Assembly (NCBI GenBank): GCA_035710515.1 | Contig: DASTDE010000001.1 | Coordinates: 992,001-1,056,000 of the forward strand | From: Candidatus Rubrimentiphilum sp. | GTDB lineage: Bacteria; Vulcanimicrobiota; Vulcanimicrobiia; Vulcanimicrobiales; Vulcanimicrobiaceae | Length of the DNA: 64,000 nucleotides | Direction: 5' to 3' | Part shown: positions 24,973 to 34,000 of the stretch, one piece after another | Layout: each line of letters begins with the position of its first letter | How positions within the stretch are numbered: the stretch's first letter is position 1 | The notes under the pieces: generated by a model | What the model was told of the DNA's origin: nothing | Seen by the model: only the letters and a program-made list of their open reading frames with translations | Database searches by the model: none | Position numbers and translations under genes: made by a program

Positions 24973-26048
24973 ATCGCGCGGCGCTCTTTTTGGCGGACGG
25001 CACGCGGTTCGACGGGCACGGATTGGAGCACGAGGGCTTGGCGCTCGGTGAGGCGGTCTTCTATACCGGAATGACCGGATATGAAGAAGCGCTGACCGAC
25101 CCGTCATACGCCGGACAGATTTTGACCTTCACCTTCCCGATGATCGGAAATTACGGCATATCGGGCGAGGCTGCTCAATATTCGCGCGCGTGCGTTGCCG
25201 GCGCGGTTGTAAAGCACATCGCCCGTCATCCTTCGCACCACGCGTCGCAAGTCGATCTGCCGTCCTGGCTGAACGAACAGCACGTGCCGTCGATGATCGA
25301 TGCGGATACGCGCGCGATCACGATCACGCTGCGCGAACACGGCACGATTTGGGCGGCGTTGGCGGTGGGTGACAGCGCGCTCGCTGAGGCCGAGAAGCGG
25401 CTGGCCCACTTCGTGCGCGGCGCCAATACCAAGGAACTCGTTCCGAGCGTTGCAACTCGCGTCGAACGGATTGAAGGATCCGGCGACGGGCCGCGTGTCG
25501 TGCTGATCGACTGCGGAGTGAAACGCGCGATTGTTCGCGAGTTGGGCAGTCTAGGCGCCACGGTCACCGTGCTGCCCTACAATGCTTCGGAAGAGGAGAT
25601 TATGGCGCACGATCCGCAGGCAATTTTGATCTCTCCGGGACCCGGCGACCCGACCGATCTGCCGGAAACGATCGCAACTTTGCACGCGCTGCTCGGCAAA
25701 CGTCCGATGTACGGGATCTGCCTGGGGCACCAGCTCCTGGCGCTGGCATGTGGCGCAAAGACGTTCAAATTGCCGTACGGGCACCGCGGCGGCAATCAGC
25801 CGGTCAAAAATCTGCAACACGGAGCCGTCATCGTAACCGCGCACAATCATGGATATGCCGTCGACGCCGCCTCTCTCCCGGATCATCTCGAACAGACGCT
25901 GGTCAATCTCAACGACGGTACGAACGAAGGCTTTAGACACCGCGAGCTCGCGGTCGAAGCCGTACAATTCCATCCCGAAGCCTCGCCCGGACCATTCGAT
26001 GCGCGCGGTCTTTTCGCGCATTGGCTTCAGGATCTCGTCCGACGCTAA
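24969..26048 (+). CDS. carA: Carbamoyl phosphate synthase small (glutaminase) subunit
   Basis: Class I glutamine amidotransferase that supplies ammonia to CarB. The 359 residues have the CarA N-terminal domain (T-G-M-T-G-Y-E-E-A-L-T-D-P-S-Y) and the amidotransferase triad C251 (G-I-C-L-G-H), H335 and E337 (F-H-P-E-A-S-P-G-P). The ATG overlaps the pyrC TGA. A GC hairpin with a T-run follows the stop, so transcription may end here. carB is not next: it is 3.4 kb downstream after four unrelated genes, an unusual separation. Confidence 0.95.
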   Translation: MNRAALFLADGTRFDGHGLEHEGLALGEAVFYTGMTGYEEALTDPSYAGQILTFTFPMIGNYGISGEAAQYSRACVAGAVVKHIARHPSHHASQVDLPSWLNEQHVPSMIDADTRAITITLREHGTIWAALAVGDSALAEAEKRLAHFVRGANTKELVPSVATRVERIEGSGDGPRVVLIDCGVKRAIVRELGSLGATVTVLPYNASEEEIMAHDPQAILISPGPGDPTDLPETIATLHALLGKRPMYGICLGHQLLALACGAKTFKLPYGHRGGNQPVKNLQHGAVIVTAHNHGYAVDAASLPDHLEQTLVNLNDGTNEGFRHRELAVEAVQFHPEASPGPFDARGLFAHWLQDLVRR

Positions 26049-26072
26049 CGCGGTAACCGGAACGCTCATCTG

Positions 26073-26105
26073 CGCGGCGCTCATCGGGCGGCGCGTTTTT
26101 CTTTT
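26073..26105 (+). terminator. Probable intrinsic terminator after carA
   Basis: CGCG-G-CGC pairs with GCG-G-CGCG (4 bp, a G-G mismatch, then 3 bp; 7-base loop) and is followed directly by T5-C-T4. This is the best T-tailed hairpin in the window. Confidence 0.55.
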
Positions 26106-26268
26106 GGCGGTTATCGTTTTGGCGGCTGTGAAGTTAGCGTCACGCCTGCATCCCGGCAAACGAGCTGAAATCGAGCCGAGCTCCTCGGAGGAAGAACGCG
26201 CGGTCCGCCCGGCGCGCCGAACAACTGAGGCGGCCTTTCATCCTCCGGCGGGACTCGACTGCCCCGCG

Positions 26269-27183
26269 ATGCCGGACGTGTCTTCACTACGCGACGCATT
26301 GCGCGCCGTTCTCGTCGGCCAACACGCCGTTATCGAAGCATTGATGATCTCGCTCATCGCTGGCGGTCACATTCTACTCGAAGGGGCTCCGGGATTAGCC
26401 AAAACGCTCGCGTGCCGCACGCTTGTGGAGTCAGTGAAGGGCAGCTTCGCCCGAATACAGTGTACGGCGGATCTTATGCCGGCGGACGTCCTGGGCTGCG
26501 AGATCTTCGACCCGCGCGACCTCGCGTTTCGCACGCGCCTCGGCCCGCTCTTCGCGAATGTCGTACTGCTCGACGAGATAAACCGCGCGCCCGCACGGAC
26601 GCAGGCCGCTTTGTTCGAAGCGCTCCACGAACGTCAGGTAACCCTCGGAGGTCAAACCTACGCCTTGCCCGATCCGTTCGTCGTGCTTGCGACCATGAAT
26701 GAAACGGATCCCGACGGAATATTCCCCCTTCCCGCTGCGCAGCTCGACCGGTTTCTGTTGAAAGTGCTGCTCGATTTTCCGGACGCGAGCGAAGAACTCG
26801 AAATTCTGGAACGTTTTGGTTCCGGGGTAACTCGTCAGCCGCGTCCCGTTGTCAGTATCGAACAAGTGCGGGCCTGGCGCGGGGTGGCGGAAACGATCTA
26901 CTGCGCGCCTTCGATAAGGCGCTACATTGTGGATCTCGTTTGCGCGACCCGGAACAAAGCGTTGGAACGGGGCGCCGGACCGCGCGCCTGCCTTGCGCTG
27001 TTGCGCGCCGGCCGCGCGAAGGCGATGCTGGCCGGGCGAAACTTCGTCGTGCCTGCGGACATCCGCGGCATCGCGGGCGCGGCGCTCCGTCATCGCGTTG
27101 TCTTTGCGCGCGGCTTCCTTTTAAAGCGTGAAGAGAACGAATCGCGCCTCGGCGAGCTCGTGGACTCGGCGCCTTTGCCGTGA
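26269..27183 (+). CDS. MoxR-family AAA+ ATPase
   Basis: The 304-residue AAA+ protein is a chaperone-like ATPase of the MoxR/RavA group. It has L-L-E-G-A-P-G-L-A-K-T (Walker A at 39-46), V-V-L-L-D-E-I-N-R-A-P (Walker B and the MoxR-specific N-R-A), and sensor motifs A-T-M-N-E and L-D-R-F. It is first in a three-gene module with a DUF58 and a VWA protein, the standard MoxR partner set thought to assemble or activate protein or metal complexes at the membrane. ATG 26269 gives the normal family length. The frame stays open upstream through a hydrophobic stretch (from TTG at 26104), so a longer form cannot be excluded. Confidence 0.88.
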   Translation: MPDVSSLRDALRAVLVGQHAVIEALMISLIAGGHILLEGAPGLAKTLACRTLVESVKGSFARIQCTADLMPADVLGCEIFDPRDLAFRTRLGPLFANVVLLDEINRAPARTQAALFEALHERQVTLGGQTYALPDPFVVLATMNETDPDGIFPLPAAQLDRFLLKVLLDFPDASEELEILERFGSGVTRQPRPVVSIEQVRAWRGVAETIYCAPSIRRYIVDLVCATRNKALERGAGPRACLALLRAGRAKAMLAGRNFVVPADIRGIAGAALRHRVVFARGFLLKREENESRLGELVDSAPLP

Positions 27184-27890
27184 ACGCGATACGCCGCGCG
27201 CTGTTGCGGAAACGCGGCATCGTGCCGCGACAAGGCGACTGGGCGGCGCCGCGAGCGTACTGCGCAGGCGAAGACGCGCGCGACATTGATTGGCGCACAA
27301 CCGCTCGCACCGGCAGGCTCTTCGCCCGCGAACGGGAGCGCGACGCGTCCCTTACCTGGAGCGCCGTTCTCGATGGGTCGGGGTCCATGCACGTGGGGCG
27401 GCGCCGCACGCTCTATGCGAGCGCTTTCGAAGCATTCCAACTCTGGCGCGGCTTGCTAGCGCCGCACGACCGCTGGGTCGACGCCGCGCAGACCGGCGAG
27501 CTTTCACTAACGGCCGCCCTGGAAGCGGCGCTGCAGCACCTGCCTTCCGCTACAGCCTTGCTGGCGGTAAGCGATGTTTATGCGCTCGGGACGCTCTCGA
27601 GTTCACTGCTCCACGCAGTTGCGCACCGCTTCGACTGCACCGTACTTATCGCACGCGACCCGTGGCATGAGGAACTCCCGTTGCGCGGGTTCGTCACGAT
27701 CGTTGACGCCGAAACTGCGCAAACCCGTGCGTGCTACATCGGTCCGCAGGAGCGCGCTCGCTACCGGGATGCGGTACTCGCCTGCGAAGCGCAGGTTACA
27801 AGAGTTCTTCAAGCCGCCGGCTGCCGCGCCGGCGTTTTGGAAGAGCGCGACGCGCTAACGGCCATCATGCGCGCTTTCGACATAGCGTGA
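27180..27890 (+). CDS. DUF58 domain protein (short form)
   Basis: The 236-residue protein carries the DUF58 core near its N-terminus (R-A-Y-C-A-G-E-D-A-R-D-I-D-W with T-A-R-T-G-R-L) followed by a VWA-like half with L-D-G-S-G-S-M (about 64-70). It is shorter than typical DUF58 proteins (about 300-430) and lacks their N-terminal membrane segments, so it is likely cytoplasmic. GTG overlaps the MoxR stop (GTGA), and its own stop overlaps the VWA gene in the same way. DUF58 and VWA partners are thought to bridge MoxR to its clients; the client here is unknown. Confidence 0.82.
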   Translation: MNAIRRALLRKRGIVPRQGDWAAPRAYCAGEDARDIDWRTTARTGRLFARERERDASLTWSAVLDGSGSMHVGRRRTLYASAFEAFQLWRGLLAPHDRWVDAAQTGELSLTAALEAALQHLPSATALLAVSDVYALGTLSSSLLHAVAHRFDCTVLIARDPWHEELPLRGFVTIVDAETAQTRACYIGPQERARYRDAVLACEAQVTRVLQAAGCRAGVLEERDALTAIMRAFDIA

Positions 27891-28861
27891 CTTTCAGCCA
27901 TCCGCTGCTTGCGGCATGTGCGCTTGCATTTCTGCCGTCGGCATACCTCGCACAGCGCTCCGCGGAGATCTCGTGGCGGCGAATCGCCTTGGTGTATTCG
28001 GACTTAGCCTTCTTGACGACGGCGTTGCGAGCTTCGTTCTGGCCGGTGGTTGTTCTCGATGCAGCGCGTTCGGTGGGCATCGCATTGGTGTTGTTGGCCG
28101 CCGCCGGGCCGCGGCTGCCGGTAACCCTGACCCTGCACGACGCCGCGATCGCTATCTGCATGGACACGTCAGGTTCGATGCGGGCATCCGACGTGTGGCC
28201 GACGCGCGCAGTTGCTGCGCTGCATGCCGTGCGCGCAGTCGCTGCCGGACTTCCGAGCGGCACGAAGATCGGGGCTGTCTCGTTTGCCGGGACCGCGCAA
28301 GTCCTCGCGCTGCCTACCGCGGATCGCAACGCAGTTGACCTGGCGCTGCGTTCGGCGCCGGGGCCGAATGGGCAGACTGCGCTAGGCGATGGGGTCCGCG
28401 CTGCCTTCGACATACTGCCCGCGTCGGGTGCGCGCTCGATCGTTCTGATCACCGACGGCGTGAGCAACGCGGGAGAAGATCCGTCCCATGTTATTCGCGA
28501 TTTGCAGCGAGCGCATATTAGGCTATACGCAATCGGCGTCGGCGGAAATGCTTCCGCCGCGCGGATCTTGCGAAGCTATGCGGCCGCCAGCGGAGGCTCA
28601 TTCGCGGGCGTCGATTCGGCGGCACAATTTGCCCGGGCCTTTGCACGGATCGCGGAAGCCGCGACACGCCGGCGCCAAGCCAGTGACCTCGCAGAGTTGT
28701 CGGCGCTGGCGGGGTTGTTCATGCTCGCTGCAGCTTGGGTTGCTTCGGCGTGGGCGGGGCGGCTTTCGTTTCTGGGCGAACCCGAACGGCATGAGCCGCT
28801 GGGACATCTCGACGACGCGCCACAGCTACGACGTGCCGGCCGAGATCGCGATCCCCGGTGA
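27887..28861 (+). CDS. BatA/BatB-like membrane protein with VWA domain
   Basis: The 324-residue protein has two N-terminal hydrophobic segments (about 5-20 and 66-80), a von Willebrand A domain with an intact MIDAS motif D93-T-S95-G-S97 and a later I-T-D-G, and a C-terminal membrane segment (about 273-293). This is the layout of Bat/aerotolerance-type VWA proteins, which display a metal-dependent adhesion domain at the membrane. The GTG start at 27887 overlaps the DUF58 stop (GTGA). Starts further upstream lie wholly inside the previous gene. The 3' end overlaps pdxH by 71 bases. Confidence 0.82.
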   Translation: MTFSHPLLAACALAFLPSAYLAQRSAEISWRRIALVYSDLAFLTTALRASFWPVVVLDAARSVGIALVLLAAAGPRLPVTLTLHDAAIAICMDTSGSMRASDVWPTRAVAALHAVRAVAAGLPSGTKIGAVSFAGTAQVLALPTADRNAVDLALRSAPGPNGQTALGDGVRAAFDILPASGARSIVLITDGVSNAGEDPSHVIRDLQRAHIRLYAIGVGGNASAARILRSYAAASGGSFAGVDSAAQFARAFARIAEAATRRRQASDLAELSALAGLFMLAAAWVASAWAGRLSFLGEPERHEPLGHLDDAPQLRRAGRDRDPR

Positions 28862-29429
28862 GCCGATAGAATACCTACGCGCATGGATTGACGCCGCACA
28901 TGCGGCCGGAGCGCACGAAGCCAACGCGATGTGTTTGAGCACTGCCGGCGACGATTGCCGCCCTAGCGCGCGCATGGTGCTCTTGCGCGGACTCGACGAG
29001 CGCGGGCTGATATTTTTCACCAGTTACTTCAGCCGGAAGGGACGCGAGCTGACGCGCAACCCGAACGCCGCCGTCGTCTTTTTCTGGCCCGAGATTCACC
29101 GGCAAGTCGGTGTTGAAGGACGCGTCGAGCAGCTCCCGGAGCCGGAGTCGGACGCATATTTTGCAAGCCGCCCGCGCGGCCATCAGCTCAGCGCCTGGGC
29201 GTCGGAGCAAAGCGAAGAGGTGGAGAGCCGGCAGATCCTCGAGCAGCGCCTGGAAGACTTCACGCAGCGTTTCGAAAGCGGCCCGGTGCCGCGGCCGCAT
29301 TCTTGGGGCGGGTTCTTACTGCGTCCCGATCGCTTTGAGTTTTGGCAAGGGCGATCGAACCGGCTGCACGATCGCGTCGAACTCTGCCGCAGCGGCAGCA
29401 CCTGGATGCAAAGGCGCCTGCAGCCGTGA
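28791..29429 (+). CDS. pdxH: Pyridoxamine 5'-phosphate oxidase
   Basis: FMN enzyme that oxidises PNP/PMP to pyridoxal 5'-phosphate. The 212 residues match the family length and include the FMN-binding segment R-M-V-L-L-R-G-L-D-E-R-G, F-F-T-S-Y-F-S-R-K-G, the Q-V-G-V-E-G-R strand, and the C-terminal W-G-G-F/F-W-Q-G-R-S-N-R-L-H-D-R signature. ATG 28791 gives the full N-terminus, although it sits inside the VWA gene (71-base overlap). Its TGA overlaps the carB GTG (GTGA). The function is unrelated to its neighbours, so its position reflects operon packing. Confidence 0.92.
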   Translation: MSRWDISTTRHSYDVPAEIAIPGEPIEYLRAWIDAAHAAGAHEANAMCLSTAGDDCRPSARMVLLRGLDERGLIFFTSYFSRKGRELTRNPNAAVVFFWPEIHRQVGVEGRVEQLPEPESDAYFASRPRGHQLSAWASEQSEEVESRQILEQRLEDFTQRFESGPVPRPHSWGGFLLRPDRFEFWQGRSNRLHDRVELCRSGSTWMQRRLQP

Positions 29430-32400
29430 AAAACTCTCCGGTGCGCAACGTGCTGGTCATCGGATCCGGGCCGATCGTTATCGGTCAAGCCGCGGAATTC
29501 GACTATGCAGGCGTGCAAGCGTGCCGGGCGCTGCGCGAGGAAGGCCACCGCGTCGTCCTTGTCAACTCGAACCCGGCCACAATCATGACGGACACCGAGG
29601 TAGCCGACGCGGTGTACCTCGAGCCGCTAACCGTTGCATCGATAGAAGCGATCGTCGAACGCGAGCGCCCGGATGCGTTGCTGCCGACGCTCGGCGGCCA
29701 GACCGGACTCAATCTCGCCGTCGAACTCCACGAAGCCGGCGTGCTGGAAAGATTCGGCGTCGAGTTGCTCGGCACGCCAATCGAAACGATCCGGCTGGCC
29801 GAAGATCGCGAACTCTTCAAAGCCAAGATGATCGAGATTGGCGAGCCGGTTCCGCAGAGCTGCGTGGTGACGCAGGTCGAGCAAGGCGTAGCCTTTGCGC
29901 AAGAATTCGGCTATCCGCTTGTGGTGCGCCCGGCATACACCCTGGGTGGAACCGGCGGCGGCGTCGTCTATACCGAGTCGGAACTGCGCGAAACGCTGAC
30001 CAATGGTTTGGACGCCAGCCTCATTCATCAAGCCTTGGTCGAGACGTCGCTGCTCGGCTGGAAAGAGATCGAGTACGAGATCCTCCGCGACGGCGCCGAC
30101 AACTGCATCGTCGTCTGTAACATGGAAAACTTCGATCCGGTTGGCGTCCACACCGGGGATTCGATCGTCGTCGCGCCCTCGCAAACGCTTTCCGACGTCG
30201 AATACCAAATGCTGCGAAGCGCCAGCCTGAACGTCATTCGGGCGTTGAAAGTGCAAGGCGGCTGCAATATTCAGTTCGCGCTGCATCCGGAACGCAGCGA
30301 GTACCGCATCATCGAAGTCAATCCGCGCGTTTCGCGCAGCTCCGCACTCGCAAGCAAAGCCACCGGCTACCCGATCGCCAAGATCAGCACGCGGATCGCC
30401 TTGGGCCAAACGCTCGACGTTATTCCGAATCCGGTGACGGGCGTCACCAAAGCCGCGTACGAACCTACGCTCGATTACGTCGTGGTGAAGATCCCGCGCT
30501 GGCCGTTCGACAAGTTCCCGCTGGCCGACACGGCGCTTGGCACACAGATGAAATCCACCGGTGAAGCCATGGGGATTGGACGGACGTTTGGCGCCGCGCT
30601 CATGAAAGCGCTGCGCGGTTTAGATTTGAAACGCGAAGCGCTCACCGGGACCGCCCTCGCCGAGTGGAGCGAAGCCGAACTGGAAACTGTCGTCGCCAAG
30701 CCGAATCACGAGCGCCTCTTTGCCGTCGCCGAAATGCTCCGCCGCGCCAAAGCCGATGTTGACACTGCAGTCGAGCGGGTACGCGAACTCTCCGGCATCG
30801 ATCGGTTCTTCCTTTATGAGGTCGCCGATCTCGTGTCGCTCGAGGAACGCTTGCGCAGCCGCGACGAACCGGGCGACCGCGATGACGCGCGCGCTAACGG
30901 ATACGGAGATAGCGGCGAGGCTGCATTTCGCATGGTGGATACGGCCGCGGCCGAGTTTCCGGCGCGGTCGCCGTATTACTATCTCTCGCGCGGCGAGAGC
31001 GACGAAATGCGCCGGCCTTCGCGCGAGGCCGTTGTCGTAGTAGGCAGCGGTCCGATCCGGATAGGCCAGGGAATCGAATTTGATTACTCGTGCGTGCACG
31101 CCGCCTGGGCGCTGCACGCTGCCGGCCGTGCCTCGGTGGTCGTCAACAACAATCCCGAAACCGTCTCCACCGACTTCGATATCTCCGACGTGCTGGTCTT
31201 CGAGCCGCCGGGGCCCGATGAAGTGGAAGCCGCGTATCGCGCGACGGGCGCGCGCGGCGTGATGCTTTCGTTCGGCGGGCAGACGGCAATTAATCTTGCG
31301 CGCGAGTTAACGCGGCGCGGCGTGCGCCTCGTCGGCAGCGACCGGAAAAGCTTGGATATGGCGGAGGACAGAGCCAAGTTCGATGCGGCGCTGCACCGGA
31401 TCGGCGTCGCGCGCCCGGAAGGAAAGGCGGCCCGTTCGTTTCGCCAAGCTCGTACTATCGCGCGCCAGCTCGGCTTTCCCGTCTTGGTGCGCCCGTCGTA
31501 CGTGCTGGGCGGCCGCGGCATGGAGGTCGTGTACAACGAGGGACAGCTCGCGTCGTACGTAGAGTCGGCGCCCCCAATCGCGGCCGACGCACCGCTGCTC
31601 GTCGACAAATATCTGCGCGGATTGGAAGTTGAGGTAGACGCCGTTTTTGACGGCGCCGATATTTTGATCCCCGGAATCTTCGAACACATCGAGCGGGCCG
31701 GCATCCATTCGGGCGATTCGATCAGCGTTTACCCGCCGGTTTCAATCGACGCGGCGATGGAGACGCGGATCGTTGAAGTCACGACCGCCATCGCCCGCGA
31801 GTTGCAGATACGTGGTCTCATCAACATTCAGTTTGTGATCCACGAGGGCGAACTCTACATCATCGAAGCGAATCCGCGCGCCAGCCGGACGGTGCCCATC
31901 ATTCAAAAGGCAACCGGCATCAACATCGTCGCCGCGGCCACCCGCATAGCGCTCGGTGAAACGCTGCGCGAGATGCCCTACGGAACGGGTCTGGCGCAGC
32001 GCGCGCCATTTGTGGTTGTCAAGATTCCGGTCTTTTCGTTCGCGAAGATGCGCGGCGTCGAAACGATTCTCGGACCGGAGATGAAATCCACCGGCGAGGT
32101 GCTGGGCATCGACGAAACCTTTGCGGGCGCACTGCGCAAAGGGTTTGTCGCGGCCGGCATCAGGCTGCCGGGCGGAGGCGGAAGAATTCTCGTTTCGATT
32201 GCGGATGAAGAGAAAGAAGAAGCCATTCCCGTCATGCGCAGATATGCGGCGCTCGGCCACCGTTTCGTGGCCACTCCCGGAACGCGCGAGCACCTCGAAG
32301 GAGCCGGCATCGCGTGCGAACAGGTAAACAAGATCGCCGACGGATCGCCGCACGTCCTGGATCTCATCCGCCAGCGCGCGGTAGATCTCGTGATCAACGA

Positions 32401-32584
32401 TGCGCAGGGTTCGCGCGAGATATCGGACGGGTACAAAATCCGCCGCGCGGCCGTGGAGGCAAATATCGCTTGCCTGACGAGCCTCGACACGGCCCGCGCC
32501 CTCGCGGAAGCGCTGGAGAGCAGCGCCGGTCCGCCACGATCGCTGCAAGAATACCGGCTGCTGCAAACCCGGGTGGCATCCTGA
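29426..32584 (+). CDS. carB: Carbamoyl phosphate synthase large subunit
   Basis: Makes carbamoyl phosphate from bicarbonate, two ATP and ammonia supplied by CarA. The 1052 residues contain two homologous ATP-grasp halves: the first opens V-L-V-I-G-S-G-P-I-V-I-G-Q-A-A-E-F-D-Y, the second V-V-V-G-S-G-P-I-R-I-G-Q-G-I-E-F-D-Y near 535. A C-terminal MGS-like allosteric domain follows (about 930-1052). GTG 29426 is preferred over an in-frame ATG at 29342 because it gives the family N-terminus and overlaps the pdxH stop (GTGA). The stop overlaps the CTG that probably starts the PBP gene. Confidence 0.96.
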   Translation: MKNSPVRNVLVIGSGPIVIGQAAEFDYAGVQACRALREEGHRVVLVNSNPATIMTDTEVADAVYLEPLTVASIEAIVERERPDALLPTLGGQTGLNLAVELHEAGVLERFGVELLGTPIETIRLAEDRELFKAKMIEIGEPVPQSCVVTQVEQGVAFAQEFGYPLVVRPAYTLGGTGGGVVYTESELRETLTNGLDASLIHQALVETSLLGWKEIEYEILRDGADNCIVVCNMENFDPVGVHTGDSIVVAPSQTLSDVEYQMLRSASLNVIRALKVQGGCNIQFALHPERSEYRIIEVNPRVSRSSALASKATGYPIAKISTRIALGQTLDVIPNPVTGVTKAAYEPTLDYVVVKIPRWPFDKFPLADTALGTQMKSTGEAMGIGRTFGAALMKALRGLDLKREALTGTALAEWSEAELETVVAKPNHERLFAVAEMLRRAKADVDTAVERVRELSGIDRFFLYEVADLVSLEERLRSRDEPGDRDDARANGYGDSGEAAFRMVDTAAAEFPARSPYYYLSRGESDEMRRPSREAVVVVGSGPIRIGQGIEFDYSCVHAAWALHAAGRASVVVNNNPETVSTDFDISDVLVFEPPGPDEVEAAYRATGARGVMLSFGGQTAINLARELTRRGVRLVGSDRKSLDMAEDRAKFDAALHRIGVARPEGKAARSFRQARTIARQLGFPVLVRPSYVLGGRGMEVVYNEGQLASYVESAPPIAADAPLLVDKYLRGLEVEVDAVFDGADILIPGIFEHIERAGIHSGDSISVYPPVSIDAAMETRIVEVTTAIARELQIRGLINIQFVIHEGELYIIEANPRASRTVPIIQKATGINIVAAATRIALGETLREMPYGTGLAQRAPFVVVKIPVFSFAKMRGVETILGPEMKSTGEVLGIDETFAGALRKGFVAAGIRLPGGGGRILVSIADEEKEEAIPVMRRYAALGHRFVATPGTREHLEGAGIACEQVNKIADGSPHVLDLIRQRAVDLVINDAQGSREISDGYKIRRAAVEANIACLTSLDTARALAEALESSAGPPRSLQEYRLLQTRVAS

Positions 32585-33984
32585 AACCGAACACCGCCGC
32601 AAAACTCAGCGCACTCTTTGCGTTCCTCTTCGTGATTCTGGCGGTGCGGCAGGCTTACGTGCAACTGGTTGAGGGGCCGCGCACAGCGGCACGACCCTAC
32701 AATCCGCGCCACGCGTTGCTGGCGATTCGCCGCGGACGCATTCTCGCCGGCGACGGAACCGTGCTGGCGCAAACGGTCAAGGGAGAGCGCCGCTATCCCT
32801 ACGGTGCATCGCTCGCGCAGACCGTCGGATACGTTTCGATTCGATACGGCACGAGCGGGCTCGAAGACGCGTATGACTTAGCGCTGACGCCGCCCGACAC
32901 GACCGGCGACGTCTCGGCGCAATTCTCGGAAATCGTGGAGGCTTTCACGGGCCGCGGTGCGGCCGCGCGGGGCGCGGACGTCGTCACGACCATTGTGCCG
33001 GCCGTGCAGAACGCACTCTATTCAAGACTCGCGCTGCACTCGCGCGCGGCCGGCGTCGTGCTCGATCCGCGCACGGGCGCAGTGCTCGCGCTTGCCAGCG
33101 TCCCGAGCTTCGACCCAAACCAATTGGCGACTGAGTTTGCATCGCTGCTGCGTGACGAACGCAGCCCGCTGCTCAACCGCGCCATCGACGGCTTGTATCC
33201 GCCCGGCTCTACATTCAAAATATTCACCGCTTCGGCCGCGCTCGATTCGGGAACGGTAACGATGCAGTCGACCTTTGTCGACCCGGGCTACTATACGATC
33301 GGAAACTTCACTCTGCACGACAACGAATTCGAGGCCACCGGCACCCAGGATTTGACCGGCGCGTTCGCACTCTCCAGCAACGTTGACTTCGGACAGATCG
33401 CATTGAAGCTGGGAACCGACGAGTTCTATCGGTACATCAGCCGCTGGGGCATCGCCGACTCGTTGGATTTTCAACTGCCCGCCAACGCCGACCGTGTTCC
33501 CCCGCAAAGCTCGGTCGTGCCCGGTGAGCTCGCGCAGATGGGTTTCGGCCAAGGCGCTCTCTTGATGACACCGCTGCGAATGGCGCTGCTGGCCGCCACC
33601 ATTGCCGACGGCGGTTCCGAGCCGCGTCCGTATCTCGTCCGTCAGGTCGTCCGCCAAGGGGGCGGGGCAAGCAGTTACGGCGCGGCCGAGCTCGCCAATC
33701 CCATATCGGCGGATACGGCGGCGAATGTGAAGAACATGATGATAGCCGTGGTGCAGCGCGGAACGGGCACGACGGCGCAACTGCCGGGCGTCACCGTCGC
33801 GGGAAAAACAGGAACCGCTACCAACCCGCTGGGCGCCGCACACTCGTGGTTCGTCTGTTTCGCGCCGGCAGAGAATCCGCGAATCGTCGTTGCCATCGTT
33901 GTTGAGAATGCCGGCTACGGCGCCACCGTCGCCGCACCGATTGCGAGGGAAGTGTTACGTACCGCTCTGAAGAGCTCGTCATAA
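32581..33984 (+). CDS. Class B penicillin-binding protein (PbpA/FtsI-like transpeptidase)
   Basis: Membrane-anchored DD-transpeptidase for peptidoglycan cross-linking. From 32581 it has 467 residues: an N-terminal membrane helix (about 8-25), a short dimerisation region, and the transpeptidase domain with S210-T-F-K, S-S-N and K409-T-G-T. The length matches the compact PbpA type of Actinobacteria. The only start that keeps the membrane helix is CTG at 32581, overlapping the carB TGA as CTGA. No ATG, GTG or TTG occurs in frame near it, and the next GTG is inside the helix. It is followed 16 bases later by a PASTA kinase, as in pbpA-pknB loci. Confidence 0.88.
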   Translation: MKPNTAAKLSALFAFLFVILAVRQAYVQLVEGPRTAARPYNPRHALLAIRRGRILAGDGTVLAQTVKGERRYPYGASLAQTVGYVSIRYGTSGLEDAYDLALTPPDTTGDVSAQFSEIVEAFTGRGAAARGADVVTTIVPAVQNALYSRLALHSRAAGVVLDPRTGAVLALASVPSFDPNQLATEFASLLRDERSPLLNRAIDGLYPPGSTFKIFTASAALDSGTVTMQSTFVDPGYYTIGNFTLHDNEFEATGTQDLTGAFALSSNVDFGQIALKLGTDEFYRYISRWGIADSLDFQLPANADRVPPQSSVVPGELAQMGFGQGALLMTPLRMALLAATIADGGSEPRPYLVRQVVRQGGGASSYGAAELANPISADTAANVKNMMIAVVQRGTGTTAQLPGVTVAGKTGTATNPLGAAHSWFVCFAPAENPRIVVAIVVENAGYGATVAAPIAREVLRTALKSSS

Positions 33985-34000
33985 AGACTCGCGCCAGCGC

